Shown: one piece after another, positions 63,431 to 64,000 of the stretch | How positions within the stretch are numbered: the first letter of the stretch is position 1 | How the letters are laid out: the number at the start of each line of letters is the position of its first letter | Source of the DNA: Veillonella absiana | Lineage (GTDB): Bacteria > Bacillota > Negativicutes > Veillonellales > Veillonellaceae | Length of the DNA: 64,000 bases | Assembly (NCBI RefSeq): GCF_032970905.1 | Contig: NZ_JAWJZA010000013.1 | Direction: 5' to 3' (one strand) | The notes under the pieces: model-generated | Told to the model about the DNA's origin: nothing | The model's database searches: none | What the model saw: the letters and a program-made list of their open reading frames with translations, nothing else | Program-made: the position numbers and the translations under genes

Positions 63431-63742
63431 TTAATTTTGAGCCACATAGTCCAGAGCTCTAACAGGACTAACTTCTTTTACAGTGGGTACTTGTAATGTT
63501 GTACCAGGAACTAATGCACCAGCATCATCTATATTGTTAAGTTCTTTTACAGCATATACAACTTGGCGCACATCTATATCATGAGTAGTTACGCGATTAG
63601 CAATATCCCAAACAGTATCACCTTTTTGTACCGTAACCGTATGAACACTCTGTGTATCAAGTGTTACACTAGGATTTGTCATTTGAAAACCAAATAATAC
63701 TGTTAAACACATACCAATCATAATCAACAAATCTTTTTTCAT
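63431..63742 (-). CDS. YneA-like LysM membrane protein, probable SOS cell-division inhibitor
   Basis: A 103-residue protein with one N-terminal membrane segment (about 5-20, MCLTVLFGF) and an outward LysM domain (about 34-90, VTVQKGDTVWDIANRVTTHD to VPGTTLQVP). B. subtilis YneA has the same size, topology and LysM domain. It is divergent from lexA, and blocks division after DNA damage. Here the gene also faces a region with three LexA boxes and a presumed lexA start. The name yneA is not assigned because the identity rests on architecture and context. AGAGAGG precedes the ATG. Confidence 0.7.
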   Translation of the reverse strand: MKKDLLIMIGMCLTVLFGFQMTNPSVTLDTQSVHTVTVQKGDTVWDIANRVTTHDIDVRQVVYAVKELNNIDDAGALVPGTTLQVPTVKEVSPVRALDYVAQN

Positions 63743-63813
63743 AATAATCGCCTCTCTTAATAATTTATAGTTTAAATCATATTCAATACATTATTATCGA
63801 ACATAGTTACTCA

Positions 63814-63825
63814 GAACATTTGTTT
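63814..63825. promoter_or_regulatory. LexA box 1
   Basis: GAAC-ATTT-GTTT matches the Gram-positive LexA (Cheo-type) GAAC-N4-GTTY pattern. It is the box nearest the LysM gene. Confidence 0.75.
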
Positions 63826-63849
63826 TCTTACATGCATATTGTAGCACGC

Positions 63850-63861
63850 AAACAAATGTTC
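63850..63861. promoter_or_regulatory. LexA box 2
   Basis: AAAC-AAAT-GTTC within CAAACAAATGTTCGG, the best match to CGAAC-N4-GTTCG in its right half. Midway between the divergent genes. Confidence 0.78.
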
Positions 63862-63876
63862 GGTCAACACTTTTAA

Positions 63877-63915
63877 GAACGTTTGTTTGCATTTATTTGT
63901 GAAAATCCGTATAAT
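63877..63915 (+). promoter_or_regulatory. LexA box 3 overlapping the presumed lexA promoter
   Basis: GAAC-GTTT-GTTT (63877-63888) overlaps the -35 TTGCAT (63887-63892), and TATAAT lies at 63910-63915 after 17 bases. This is a strong promoter whose use LexA would block. Confidence 0.8.
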
Positions 63916-63997
63916 AAAGATATATTAAGGCTATGTAATACCTATTTGACTATATATAATTTGATTTATATATTACTTTTTCCCCTGGAGGTTCCTT

Positions 63998-64000
63998 ATG
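63998..64000 (+). CDS. Start of next gene, presumed lexA
   Basis: The window ends on ATG preceded by CTGGAGGTTCCTT, a good ribosome site. A LexA-box promoter 85 bases upstream and the divergent YneA-like gene make lexA the likely identity. No coding sequence beyond the start codon is visible. Confidence 0.5.

Noticed and set aside
63798..63809. A fourth LexA box (CGAACATAGTTA)
   Set aside because: The two half-sites are separated by three bases rather than four and the right half is poor.

Overview
The window is a compact, AT-rich bacterial chromosome segment from a low-GC Firmicute. Gene content (PolC-type replicase with ComEA/ComEC/HolA, an HrcA/CIRCE-controlled dnaK operon, an FMN-riboswitch rib operon, and a LysM gene divergent from a LexA-box promoter) and the look of the proteins suggest a Negativicute, most likely Veillonella. 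The genus is my inference; there is no rRNA gene here to confirm it.

Layout. 1-2460 is a decaying region: a group II intron remnant whose middle is deleted, the front half of pepT, and an abgT-type transporter gene broken by a stop codon and an internal deletion. 2741-14986 is a dense plus-strand block for mismatch repair and tRNA/translation functions: mutS-mutL, an RsmJ-like methyltransferase, miaA, a PLP enzyme of the aluminium-resistance family, mnmA, lepA and hemW. 15051-18255 is an AT-richer arsenic island (arsR, arsC, arsD, arsA) with no efflux permease, followed by a small sirohaem reductase. 19114-27104 is the heat-shock operon hrcA-grpE-dnaK-dnaJ running into prmA, rsmE and mtaB. 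27207-32583 holds hinT, rpsU, yqeY, a long glutamine synthetase behind a terminator-like leader, an FMN-binding protein and an M29 aminopeptidase on the minus strand. 32703-40563 is comEA-comEC-holA-polC. 40668-43412 has a nitroreductase and the HMP/thiazole transporters cytX-thiW. 43451-43791 is a broken acidic small ORF. 43869-47748 is the riboflavin operon ribD-ribE-ribBA-ribH under an FMN riboswitch. 47906-53483 has hslO and a nucleoside/methionine salvage group (mtnP, mtnA, ahcY, mtaD). 53487-56678 holds a methyltransferase, a DUF1848 protein, a HAD hydrolase and a small unknown protein. 56984-61203 (minus strand) is a four-gene envelope operon: sensor kinase, response regulator, VanW lipoprotein, PAP2 phosphatase. 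A divergent membrane protein with a split PepSY domain follows. The end has a tyrosine recombinase and a YneA-like LysM gene divergent from a probable lexA whose start codon is the last three bases.

Most noteworthy: the PolC apparently lacks its proofreading exonuclease domain; the ars operon lacks a pump; three direct repeats lie at an exact 42-bp period upstream of mnmA; the glutamine synthetase leader carries a terminator just before the gene; a PepSY domain is split by a long His/Asn/Gly/Pro insert; and three LexA boxes sit between a YneA-like gene and the presumed lexA. No tRNA, rRNA or CRISPR array was seen.
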